From positions 1 to 57,596 of IMG/VR virus record IMGVR_UViG_3300042444_000372: a stretch of 57,596 bases of DNA; one strand, 5' to 3'. A program made the position numbers and the translations under genes. This document shows, piece after piece, positions 1 through 7,473 of the stretch (position 1 is the stretch's first letter; every line of letters begins with the position of its first letter). The notes below the pieces were generated by a model. The model was not told the origin of the DNA. It searched no databases and saw nothing but the letters and a program-made list of their open reading frames with translations. The stretch is from a virus.

Positions 1-307
1 TCTACCACGTAGACGAATTATTCTACCTGTTGTAGTGGACTTGTAAGGAACGTCGAATACTTCTTCTTGAGCTACGTAGTTGTGTTTCTCAGTTGAGTAG
101 TACTTGTTGTAGTGTGGTACTAGGATACATGCTTGCTTTACAAGCATTGGGTCCATAGAAGATTTTTGATAAAACTTCAGTAATTGCGTAATTACTTGTG
201 ATGTTGTTTTGTTTTGTGCTGTGTACTCTAAGGCTTTGTGGAATATTGTGCCGAAGTCCATTGCGTCTTTACGATCAGAAGGACGTAACCCTTCTACTGT
301 TGCGACA
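1..307. repeat. Terminal direct repeat, left copy
   Basis: Bases 1-307 match 57290-57596 with four differences (positions 100, 163, 172, 250), all transitions. This is the overlap expected when a circular or circularly permuted genome is assembled as a linear contig. The unit length would then be 57289 bp. All four differences are silent in the RecB-like gene that covers the repeat, which suggests real strain variation rather than random error. Confidence 0.93.
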
Positions 308-405
308 CGGAATCGTTCTCTGCAATTTCTGAATTTACAAAGAAGGGAGTATGATATCCCGTCTCTGTATAAATCCCATGTAGGTTTTCGTTTTGCTTTA
401 GGCAT
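1..405 (-). CDS. RecB-like PD-(D/E)XK nuclease, N-terminal part (cut by window edge)
   Basis: The first 135 codons of a protein whose remainder is read from the other end of the window. The ATG at 403-405 follows the previous stop by 9 bases. Joined across the circle the protein is 350 residues. The visible part holds motif I of the RecB nuclease family (G52xxxH56). The family is an exonuclease used in recombination and DNA end processing, and the Sak4-like ATPase and polymerase next to it fit phage recombination-replication. The catalytic motifs are described in the entry at 56642-57596. Confidence 0.85.
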   Translation of the reverse strand, partial: MPKAKRKPTWDLYRDGISYSLLCKFRNCRERFRVATVEGLRPSDRKDAMDFGTIFHKALEYTAQNKTTSQVITQLLKFYQKSSMDPMLVKQACILVPHYNKYYSTEKHNYVAQEEVFDVPYKSTTTGRIIRLRGR

Positions 406-414
406 TGTTAATAA

Positions 415-1095
415 CTACCAAGTAAGAGGCGACCAAGAAGTAGGATCATACACTTCGTTGTAAAGTTTGTAACGTCCATATATTCCACCTGGAACGGACT
501 TGTTTAATTCTTCCCATTGAGACTTAGCAGGAATACCCCAAAGATTACGCTCTCCATTTTTGTCTGCGTATGTTTTGATGTCTGCTATTTCTTTTGGTGT
601 AAAAAATCTTGGGTCTGCAATTTTACATTGCATACACAGTTCTCGAATTTCATCTAAAGTCAGTGGTATTACTGCTTTGGTTTTTTCCCTGCAAGGATAC
701 TTTTGTGAACAGTACTTTAGAGATATGAGATACGGTTTGATCTGAGTATCGTAGAGTCTAGCATTGCGGTACTTGTTACGGTACATACCAATAGACAGTT
801 TACCAGAAGTCAGACCGCCACCAATCTTTAGACCTGTCTTTGGATTGATGCCTTTACCTTCATACTCTTTAGCCCAGTTAGCTAGTATGACAGCATCAGT
901 TATTATTTTCTGATAATTGCCAAGTATAGCGTTTTTCTCATTCAATTCAAAAAGAGCATCGAACCAAACTCCTTGAGTAAGATTAGTGACTCTACCACCA
1001 GTACCATGTTTGGGTCTTGGTAGTTTACGATTTAGAATAGGCATTTCTGGGTCAAGAGATTGTGACAGTATGTAATTAGCTTCGTCTTTGTACAT
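415..1095 (-). CDS. Hypothetical protein, possible zinc site
   Basis: 226 residues, not recognised. ATG at 1093-1095 lies two bases after the MazG-like stop, and its stop is 9 bases before the RecB-like start, so it is in the same operon. Four cysteines in two pairs (C129/C135 and C154/C157) could bind zinc. The C-terminus is rich in Trp and Tyr. Its position between nucleotide-pool and nuclease genes suggests a DNA-metabolism role, but nothing in the sequence proves it. Confidence 0.75.
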   Translation of the reverse strand: MYKDEANYILSQSLDPEMPILNRKLPRPKHGTGGRVTNLTQGVWFDALFELNEKNAILGNYQKIITDAVILANWAKEYEGKGINPKTGLKIGGGLTSGKLSIGMYRNKYRNARLYDTQIKPYLISLKYCSQKYPCREKTKAVIPLTLDEIRELCMQCKIADPRFFTPKEIADIKTYADKNGERNLWGIPAKSQWEELNKSVPGGIYGRYKLYNEVYDPTSWSPLTW

Positions 1096-1097
1096 AG

Positions 1098-1484
1098 CTA
1101 TTCACCCACTTTATCTTTACGTTCTAATGCGTCTTTGTCACTGTACTTAGTTGGGTATCGTTTTTCAAGTTTACTCATGTTTTTGAGAATTACAAATTCT
1201 CTGGTCAAGTTTAGTTCTTGACGAAGCATTTCCATATAGAACTCAATATCACCAAGTTCTTCAACTATGTTATCAATATCAAGTTCTTTATTGTAAATAA
1301 CTGTTTTCTTAATAGGGTCAAGAAGTTCACCAGCTTCAGTTTCGATTCCAAGCATTGCATGAACTAGCCCTGCTTTAGAAGCATCGAATGTTTCTACAAT
1401 ATTAGATGGTGGTTTAGTTCTGGACTTAACGAATTTGGAGTACTTGTTGCTAAGGTCTTCGGAGAATTGTTGATCGGTGCTCAT
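1098..1484 (-). CDS. MazG-like nucleotide pyrophosphohydrolase
   Basis: 128 residues, all-alpha. The ETEAGELLD segment followed by IVEELGDIEFY gives the ExxE(n)ExxD metal-binding signature of the MazG/dUTPase-2 superfamily, which hydrolyses (d)NTPs or alarmones to monophosphate and pyrophosphate. The length fits a single-domain phage enzyme. It lies between small basic proteins and the nuclease operon. The substrate cannot be told from sequence. A second nucleotide-hydrolase-like domain is fused to KOW repeats at 29988-31082. Confidence 0.8.
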   Translation of the reverse strand: MSTDQQFSEDLSNKYSKFVKSRTKPPSNIVETFDASKAGLVHAMLGIETEAGELLDPIKKTVIYNKELDIDNIVEELGDIEFYMEMLRQELNLTREFVILKNMSKLEKRYPTKYSDKDALERKDKVGE

Positions 1485-1520
1485 TGTTTGTTCAATGTTT
1501 GAGTTATGATTAGTTAATGC

Positions 1521-1799
1521 TTAGCAGTCCCATGCACGTAGGGATTTATTGATTCTGCTATTGGGATCATTTGCAGTCTTAGAAGAAGTAAGTTTTGATT
1601 TCATACCTTTCATTCGACTACAAAAACTTTTTCGTCTACCTGCGGAAGCTTTGGACTTCTTAGCTTGTTCCTTCTTTACAGGTGGCTTTAGATTGGAACC
1701 TGGGTTTGCTCGTTCATAAGACTTTCTACCTTTTTCGTTCAATCCCCCTTCGGAGTTTTTACCTTCTTTGCGTTGCCACGCTGCGGATTTTTTTGGCAT
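1521..1799 (-). CDS. Small basic DUF6321-like protein
   Basis: 92 residues, very Lys/Arg/Ser rich. The order AWQRKEGKN, GGLN-KGRKSY, ArRKSFCSRM-GMK and a final LRxWxC is the signature of a short uncharacterised phage and bacterial family (DUF6321 as I recall it). The function is unknown, and the charge suggests nucleic-acid or virion binding. It belongs to a run of three tiny basic genes at 1521-2146. Confidence 0.75.
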   Translation of the reverse strand: MPKKSAAWQRKEGKNSEGGLNEKGRKSYERANPGSNLKPPVKKEQAKKSKASAGRRKSFCSRMKGMKSKLTSSKTANDPNSRINKSLRAWDC

Positions 1800-1853
1800 G
1801 ATGATTTAACTTTCTTTGGTTGTTTAATTTTTGAATGTTCGCATCCACAAGAC

Positions 1854-1985
1854 TTACTTGCTTTTGCTTTTTGGTTTTGCATTTGACTTACTCTTTGATT
1901 TAGTTGAAGACTTCTTACAGCTATTATCGCTATAAGGTTTTTTACCTTTTACAGGCTCATATCCTTTCCAACATCGATTTTTCAT
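1854..1985 (-). CDS. Tiny CWKGY-type phage protein
   Basis: 43 codons, too short for usual cut-offs. The N-terminus MKNRCWKGYEPVKGKKPYSD matches a recurrent small phage protein pattern (CWKGYxPVxGKKPYxxxSC). A Ser/Lys tail follows. The ATG overlaps the stop of the gene at 1982-2146 (ATGA), so the two are translationally coupled. Function unknown. Confidence 0.75.
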   Translation of the reverse strand: MKNRCWKGYEPVKGKKPYSDNSCKKSSTKSKSKSNAKPKSKSK

Positions 1986-2146
1986 CGGGACTTACCTTTC
2001 TTGGCTTTGGCTTTCGAGTTTCCTTTGCTCATTCCCGCTTTGTTCATTGCGATTGCTATCGCTTGGTTCTGCGGTTTCCCTTTGAGCATTTCTTTTCGAA
2101 TGTTCTTGGAAAGTGTCGCTCGTGATTTGCCTGGGTCTAGTGGCAT
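1982..2146 (-). CDS. Small basic protein (MPLxxGKSxATxSKNI family)
   Basis: 54 residues. The start is placed at the internal ATG 2144-2146 because the protein from there fits a widespread small phage family beginning MPLxxGKSxxTxSxNIxxExxxGKPxxQAxAIAxxxA, and the upstream in-frame extension does not. Lys-rich C-terminus. It overlaps the 3' half of the ORF at 1992-2462 in another frame and is coupled to the CWKGY protein by ATGA. Function unknown. Confidence 0.8.
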   Translation of the reverse strand: MPLDPGKSRATLSKNIRKEMLKGKPQNQAIAIAMNKAGMSKGNSKAKAKKGKSR

Positions 2147-2462
2147 CGTTCGATTCTCTTTTGAATGAAGGTAGGTACATTGTAAATGGTTTGTCAGTAA
2201 TGTCAAGTAGGGTTTTTCTAATTGCACTTCTGACAAACAAACGTAGAAGACGATCGGAAATCATCTTACTATTAGCTATGTATTCGGGCGTACTTTTTAT
2301 AGCGTTTAATACCGCGTCCATATACTTAATAGTAAGTTCTGGACCTAATTGATTAACGGTATGTACTACACTACAACAAGGACTGTTTTGACTTTCTATT
2401 GCTACGAATCGTCTAAACGATCTTGCTAGTCTAAATCCTAAATCTTGTTTATGCTGTAACAT
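1992..2462 (-). CDS. Hypothetical protein overlapping the next gene
   Basis: 156-codon ORF starting 14 bases inside the end of the previous gene. About the first 105 residues look ordinary (helical, with a Cys pair near residue 29). The last ~50 residues are the alternate-frame reading of the basic protein at 1982-2146 and are low complexity. Either the two genes really overlap by 155 bp, or a frame-changing indel has removed the original stop. No function recognised. Confidence 0.55.
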   Translation of the reverse strand: MLQHKQDLGFRLARSFRRFVAIESQNSPCCSVVHTVNQLGPELTIKYMDAVLNAIKSTPEYIANSKMISDRLLRLFVRSAIRKTLLDITDKPFTMYLPSFKRESNDATRPRQITSDTFQEHSKRNAQRETAEPSDSNRNEQSGNEQRKLESQSQER

Positions 2463-2829
2463 CAGTTCTGTTCCATATTTGAATTGCTTCTTCTAAAGTC
2501 ACTTGTTGCTTTCCTAGTCTCTCATTGATTTCATTGTGCAACCAAACCCCCCACCTGAAGTAGTTTTCTGGAGAAGAGAAATCAGGGGGATTTTGTTTCT
2601 TGAGTTTAACATAATGTTCATTACAAAGACAATCAGTTTTTGGAATTGTCAGTTCCCATAATGAATGCCAAACTGGGTCGCATCCTAAGTACGTATGTTT
2701 TTCTTTCCAAGCTGCTCTACCTTGAATAGCCGTATGATCTACGTAAGGCTGTATTGGGAGTTCAGTAGGGATGTACTCTGAAGTTGGCGGTACGTGTACT
2801 AAGCGGAACAAAGGATGTTCAATGACCAT
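2449..2829 (-). CDS. Possible Erv1/Alr-like thiol oxidase fold protein
   Basis: 126 residues. A DPVWHSLWEL segment, a CLC...H pair and then WGVWLHNEINERLGK resemble the W-H ... HNxxN FAD-binding helix of Erv/Alr sulfhydryl oxidases. The usual active-site CxxC is not evident (only CxC), so the assignment is tentative. The gene overlaps the end of the Cys-rich protein at 2799-4061 by 31 bp, which gives a thiol oxidase an obvious partner. A copy of the interspersed CTGGAG motif, flanked by C/G-rich inverted arms, lies inside at 2547-2590. Confidence 0.6.
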   Translation of the reverse strand: MVIEHPLFRLVHVPPTSEYIPTELPIQPYVDHTAIQGRAAWKEKHTYLGCDPVWHSLWELTIPKTDCLCNEHYVKLKKQNPPDFSSPENYFRWGVWLHNEINERLGKQQVTLEEAIQIWNRTDVTA

Positions 2830-4061
2830 TGATCGTTTGCCTCTCCAAATAGTAGTGTATTTTTAGGTACAGGTCTAACTAGATTTTTACCTCTATTGCG
2901 TTGAGTTATTTCACAAGTTTGACATTGTTGTATAAATGGATTAGTATTATTGTTTGGTGCGTTTGTACAGTTTGATTGATTACCTGTTAAATCCCCAAAG
3001 CCAAGACCTGGAAAAATTCTGTTAGGACCAAGCCAATTACCGTAAGTAGGTCCCATGTTGAACTGGCCTCTACAGTTTGTAAAAGAACCACAAGGGTAAT
3101 CAACATCTGGCAACTCGTAATCGTAGTATACATCTGAGGGAACAGCTCTATCCCCTAGTGGTCCGCAACAATCACTTCCTGATAGAGTATTATGCTCTGG
3201 ACCCAATGTTACTGTGAATGCTTCACTTTTACAAGATACACTGTTTATAAAGGGTATAAACTTTGATCTTCCTAAACAGTATATGTTGTCAAATACTGGG
3301 TTGGATGGATCGTTTGGTGGATTGTCTTCACCCCATTCAGGTGTAGGGCATGAAGGTACTGCGGGGAATGGTTGGGTAGAATAGTCTGCTCCAGGAGTAA
3401 AAGGACCACCACCAGGATTGCAGTATGAACAAGCTCTTTCTCTTGGGGTAAGGTCTGGTGGTGGAAATACAGCTAAACAAGGAACTTCATAAGGAACAAC
3501 TTTTGCGTACTTGTACTGACATACATTTTCTAAGAAATTGAAGTGTCTTCTAAAAGTTAGCTTAGCTGTTACGTATACGCCACAAACATTTTCACTATTT
3601 ATGACTTGTCTACCTTGTCTAATTGATACGTCAAGGTTCATATATCGTACAATTGCTTTGTAGCATCTTGAAGCTACGTAAACCCCTCTACCTTCAATTG
3701 TAGATGACAAATAAGGAACTTCAGTACCAAAGTCATCAATGAACTCAGGACAACAAAAGTAGCAGTTAGCTTGTATACCGTCCCATAACCGTTCTTGTTC
3801 AGTCCATTCTTTAGTAAATGTATGACCTGTTGATGTAGCTCTATTAATAGTAGAGCAACCTTCTAGACCACAAAAAGCTATTTGATTTGTATTGCTTAAT
3901 GGATTTCTTGTGTAAGAAATTGGAAACTTTAAAACTGCTGAATGGTTACCGTTAATAGTTAAAGTTGTACTGCATGGGTTTTTACCAACGCATATACAAC
4001 CACAACCTAGTGTTGGATCAGTACAACAAGACCCACAACATTCACAAGGATACCAACCCAT
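2799..4061 (-). CDS. Cysteine-rich virion-like protein
   Basis: 420 residues from the ATG at 4059-4061, chosen because it lies two bases after the previous stop and starts MGWYPCECCGSCC. An upstream in-frame start adds only six residues. Dozens of cysteines in CxxC, CC and CxC clusters are spread along the protein, with Pro/Gly/Asn-rich linkers. It sits downstream of portal and virion-type genes, so a late surface or appendage protein held by disulfides is plausible. No known family recognised. Confidence 0.8.
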   Translation of the reverse strand: MGWYPCECCGSCCTDPTLGCGCICVGKNPCSTTLTINGNHSAVLKFPISYTRNPLSNTNQIAFCGLEGCSTINRATSTGHTFTKEWTEQERLWDGIQANCYFCCPEFIDDFGTEVPYLSSTIEGRGVYVASRCYKAIVRYMNLDVSIRQGRQVINSENVCGVYVTAKLTFRRHFNFLENVCQYKYAKVVPYEVPCLAVFPPPDLTPRERACSYCNPGGGPFTPGADYSTQPFPAVPSCPTPEWGEDNPPNDPSNPVFDNIYCLGRSKFIPFINSVSCKSEAFTVTLGPEHNTLSGSDCCGPLGDRAVPSDVYYDYELPDVDYPCGSFTNCRGQFNMGPTYGNWLGPNRIFPGLGFGDLTGNQSNCTNAPNNNTNPFIQQCQTCEITQRNRGKNLVRPVPKNTLLFGEANDQWSLNILCSA

Positions 4062-4063
4062 AG

Positions 4064-5620
4064 TTATTGACCCCCACAAGGATTAGCTGCACACGTTTGG
4101 CCTAGTGTCCAGACACCATTCAACTTTAGACAAACTTGTTGAGTAGTATCTATACAGTGATTTAAGCCAGGACCATTTTCAATTTGAAAGCTTACACAAC
4201 ATCTACCTATCGGTGGTGTTTGACCACTTTCAGGTATACACTGAGACTGTAATACATGGAACCGACAATTCGATCTGTCTCTTGATACAAGGATAGTCAT
4301 ACCAGCTACCGCTTCTGCAAAGATACCTGTACTATCGAATACTTCTTTTTCTATTTCTATTAGCTTTCCTTGCATATTTAGTATGACGGCTGTAGCTACA
4401 TTGGTCAGTTCATTACCGCCAGTACTCATGTTGGTTAATAAGAACGCTTTGTAGATTGTATCTGTTGCAACAGGCTGACGTATCCACGATTGAGAAGTAG
4501 GCATTTCCCAGGGAATGGATTTTAGTCTTGTTCTAAGACCGTGATTGTTGTCTTGGAAATAGTAAGTAATTGATTGGATATCGTTAGTGATATCGCCTGG
4601 AACTAGCCCTTGGTAGATAACGTCTATATTTCTGAGTAGTCTAGTTTTTGCGTTTGGTTCAATGTCATCAGCGAATGCGTTTACTTCTGCATCTGCCGAA
4701 CCAGATGTTATGTCTTCAGCTATATGATTTATAAGAGCATAAGAGATAACTACTTCAATGTTTTGAATGTCTGTGTTCGCGTTGATTGGGGATTTGTAAA
4801 TGTTGTCTGACAAAGTTATTTCTTTAGGCTCAGATTCGTAGTATTTTGTTGCACACGAACCTAGCTGATTAGCATCACCCATTGCTTCGCATTCTCTGTC
4901 GTCTTTGATTATTACTTTGAACTTTAAGGCTTTAGCTAAACTAAAAGTTTTTGTGTAGAGTAGTTGCATATTAGTTGGAAAACTAAACTTAGCATCTGTC
5001 AACTTTGGTTTGAAATTCAGTCCTGTTAAAGTCTGTACATTTGCTGGAGGAAGAAATACAGTAAAGAAGTTAGAAGCAGCAATATGAGCTAAATACTCAA
5101 TAAGTGGTACATCTGCTACAACGTGTTGGTTGTACACTTCGGGTATTCTAAGCTTTGGTTGTTCGTCTCTGAATTCGTCAACTAAGTCTGAGTAGTTCTG
5201 ATACTGTTTGAATACCCTATTGTGTCTATGATACTTATCAGCAGTATGTTCTAGTTCTAGTATTAGTATACGAGAACCATCTTGACCATTTACTCCAGTA
5301 GGGTAAATAGGAGTCATAAGTACAGAAGTACTAACTATATCTAAGTTAGAAAATTCTTTGGTGTTGTTAGCATCTTCAATTATGAGTCTAGCCTTACGAT
5401 TACCCGCAATAGGTGTTCCGATAATTTCTGACCATTCTTTTTCAGATACTAAAAACTTACCGTAGCTACGATTTGGGAATGCTTGCCAAGTAAAGAAGTT
5501 CAGTTCTTCAAGAGTAATACCAATACGTTCTAAATGTTCAGCTAGATACGTATGATCTTTGACTTGAATGAATTTTGTTGCTTGTGCTACTCTTGTATCG
5601 ATTACAGCTACTTTGAACAC
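4064..5620 (-). CDS. Large virion protein with Cys-rich C-terminal tail
   Basis: 518 residues. The start is a GTG (5618-5620) with an AGAGGT ribosome site just before it; promoter-like element P1 (5632-5651) lies 11 bp upstream. The body is mixed alpha/beta and unrecognised. The last ~60 residues (CCVSF ... NGVW-LGQTCAANPCG) resemble Cys-rich repeats common in planctomycete secreted proteins. The place after the portal suggests a late tail or appendage protein. Confidence 0.75.
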   Translation of the reverse strand: MFKVAVIDTRVAQATKFIQVKDHTYLAEHLERIGITLEELNFFTWQAFPNRSYGKFLVSEKEWSEIIGTPIAGNRKARLIIEDANNTKEFSNLDIVSTSVLMTPIYPTGVNGQDGSRILILELEHTADKYHRHNRVFKQYQNYSDLVDEFRDEQPKLRIPEVYNQHVVADVPLIEYLAHIAASNFFTVFLPPANVQTLTGLNFKPKLTDAKFSFPTNMQLLYTKTFSLAKALKFKVIIKDDRECEAMGDANQLGSCATKYYESEPKEITLSDNIYKSPINANTDIQNIEVVISYALINHIAEDITSGSADAEVNAFADDIEPNAKTRLLRNIDVIYQGLVPGDITNDIQSITYYFQDNNHGLRTRLKSIPWEMPTSQSWIRQPVATDTIYKAFLLTNMSTGGNELTNVATAVILNMQGKLIEIEKEVFDSTGIFAEAVAGMTILVSRDRSNCRFHVLQSQCIPESGQTPPIGRCCVSFQIENGPGLNHCIDTTQQVCLKLNGVWTLGQTCAANPCGGQ

Positions 5621-5631
5621 GGTGTACCTCT

Positions 5632-5651
5632 ATGCAATGTGGAATTTATTA
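5632..5651 (-). promoter_or_regulatory. Promoter-like element P1
   Basis: Copy of the 20-bp family (read leftward TAATAAATTCCACATTGCAT, then AGAGGTAC and a GTG start). The TAA of the portal stop codon is its first three bases. It lies directly before the gene at 4064-5620. Confidence 0.6.
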
Positions 5652-6923
5652 GATAGTCAATCCGGTGTCTTCTTCAGTTTGACTAACTAGGTCAGTAGTC
5701 CCACCTTTTGGTATTTGATTAACACTAGGTTCTATTTCAGCATCTTCAAGAGATACACGTTCAATAGAATAGTTAGTTGTTTTGAAGTTGACAAGTATTA
5801 GGTATTTTAGTACTTGAATATCAAAATCGTAGATAGCTTCATCTGCTAAACTAGCTAATGTACTAAAATACAGCATCATAGGTACTTTACGACCTGTTGC
5901 TGAACCCATAGTATTGTCACCTTGGGATTCTATTACTTCAGGTGGAATACCAAGAGCTTCTATGATTTCGTACCGTAGCTCTCTTGGGTACTCCATTAGT
6001 CCATTTGGAGTTATGTTAGCTGCTGGTGGAGTGTATGCCCATTTCTGTTGGCCTGATGAAGCGTTGATATCATCTGGAAATACTCTGTAGCCACCAGTAC
6101 GGAGATTAGACATCATCTTTACAGCTAGATCAAGGTTGTCTACTTCTGTTGTACCAATCTTGGTTTTGCCAATTGGGTAACGCATTTCGCCACCATCAAA
6201 AGCGTTCTTTATGAACCATGTTCTACGTATGTCTCTAGCACCATAACATACGTAAGATTCATGCCAAGGAATGCTACACCATTCTAAACGAGATTGACCA
6301 TACGTACTATTATGCTTACGGTTATGGATATGCCATAAGACTTTAGGGAATAGAAGGTCTTTACCATTTGGATGCCCTACTATTCCTTTTATATGAGAAC
6401 CGACTAACTTGTGCTCGTAGAACAAAGGACGTACTGAATCTGTGGAATACAGTTTTAGGTAGTCGTATTGTAAGCGTTTGTCTTCATCGAGTTTGTACAC
6501 AACTTGGTTGCATGAAAACCCCCATTCAATACAAGTCAATGCTTCATCAAGTCCACGTGACCAAAACCGTTTGAGAGTTTTTAGGATGAATTCTTCAACT
6601 TCAGGATTTTTAGCAGATACTCTATACATGAAGTTAGCACCATTGGCTTTTAGTAAGTCAATAAGTGCAGGGCTTTTACTTTTTTCTGCTGACATAAAAA
6701 CTGTGTTGTACTGAATAGGTCCTTTGAGCATTTGAAGACCGATTCGAATACGTCCATCGCGTAACATGACTGGGATGGTAGTACGGTTAAACAGTGGGAT
6801 GTTATGGCCGTACTGAGGATCATACAGAGGGAGTGGCGAGTTACTAGCAATAGTACCGTAAGGGTTACTAGCGTATGCGTTCAGCATCTCTTCGGTATTG
6901 GATACTGGATTGTTGTGTGTCAT
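5649..6923 (-). CDS. Portal protein
   Basis: 424 residues. The run of features matches Mu gp29/DUF935-type portals: an N-terminal basic/hydrophobic segment, IEWGFS near residue 130, HNRKHNSTYGQSRLE with SIPWHESY near 205-225, a Gly/Pro-rich middle, and LGIPPEVIES near 325. The portal is the dodecameric ring through which DNA enters the capsid. It is usually beside terminase and capsid genes; here it is about 19 kb from terL, after the tail genes. ATG 6921-6923 follows the preceding tiny gene by two bases. Confidence 0.82.
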   Translation of the reverse strand: MTHNNPVSNTEEMLNAYASNPYGTIASNSPLPLYDPQYGHNIPLFNRTTIPVMLRDGRIRIGLQMLKGPIQYNTVFMSAEKSKSPALIDLLKANGANFMYRVSAKNPEVEEFILKTLKRFWSRGLDEALTCIEWGFSCNQVVYKLDEDKRLQYDYLKLYSTDSVRPLFYEHKLVGSHIKGIVGHPNGKDLLFPKVLWHIHNRKHNSTYGQSRLEWCSIPWHESYVCYGARDIRRTWFIKNAFDGGEMRYPIGKTKIGTTEVDNLDLAVKMMSNLRTGGYRVFPDDINASSGQQKWAYTPPAANITPNGLMEYPRELRYEIIEALGIPPEVIESQGDNTMGSATGRKVPMMLYFSTLASLADEAIYDFDIQVLKYLILVNFKTTNYSIERVSLEDAEIEPSVNQIPKGGTTDLVSQTEEDTGLTI

Positions 6924-6925
6924 AT

Positions 6926-7090
6926 CTAGCTGTTCCTACTCTTATCGATTGTTTCTTGCATTATCCATCTGTCTTGAATTCTCAACGCTGCTTCGTTATC
7001 TTCGAATGCTGTGTAGTGAACTTCATAAATGTTAGAAGCGTTTATAGCTTCTAACTCTTTTAGTCGCTCTCTAGCTTTCAGCATCGGCAT
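6926..7090 (-). CDS. Tiny hypothetical protein before the portal
   Basis: 54 residues, charged and helical (begins MPMLKARERLKELEAI). Below usual length limits, but it exactly fills the gap between the neighbours: 17 bases after the stop at 7108 and two bases before the portal ATG, so it probably couples portal translation. No family recognised. Confidence 0.65.
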   Translation of the reverse strand: MPMLKARERLKELEAINASNIYEVHYTAFEDNEAALRIQDRWIMQETIDKSRNS

Positions 7091-7107
7091 AACAAGACTA
7101 AGTAACC

Positions 7108-7440
7108 TTAGCTGTCTTGGTCCCCATCCTGCGGGGAGTCCGAAGAATCTAACGGACTCGGCAATAGGTAGGATTTTTTTTTGATATCAACTAGCATATC
7201 ATTAGCCTGAGCATACAAAGCTAAAGCTGATGACTTGTGTTTAATATCAAGGTTAAACTTAGAAGCTAGTTTATCTAAAACTAAGTCCCAAAAATCATCA
7301 AGACCAAGTTTATCAGCTTCTTCGATTGCTTGCTGTCTAATAATAACAACGTCAAGACAATCAAGAGTACATAAAGCATTTCCGTTACTGTCTTTGACTA
7401 CGATTTGGCATTCTTCGTCTGTTGGAAGTTGAAATTCCAT
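7108..7440 (-). CDS. Hypothetical tail-region protein
   Basis: 110 residues, acidic, mostly helical, with a Ser/Asp/Pro-rich end. It follows the 803-residue tail protein and precedes the portal. Size and position would allow a tail assembly or adaptor role, but no motif supports a name. The gap before it (7441-7473) holds a copy of the CTGGAG purine motif. Confidence 0.7.
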   Translation of the reverse strand: MEFQLPTDEECQIVVKDSNGNALCTLDCLDVVIIRQQAIEEADKLGLDDFWDLVLDKLASKFNLDIKHKSSALALYAQANDMLVDIKKKSYLLPSPLDSSDSPQDGDQDS

Positions 7441-7473
7441 TGCTGAACCTTTTTCTGGAAAGAGGAAAAGAAA

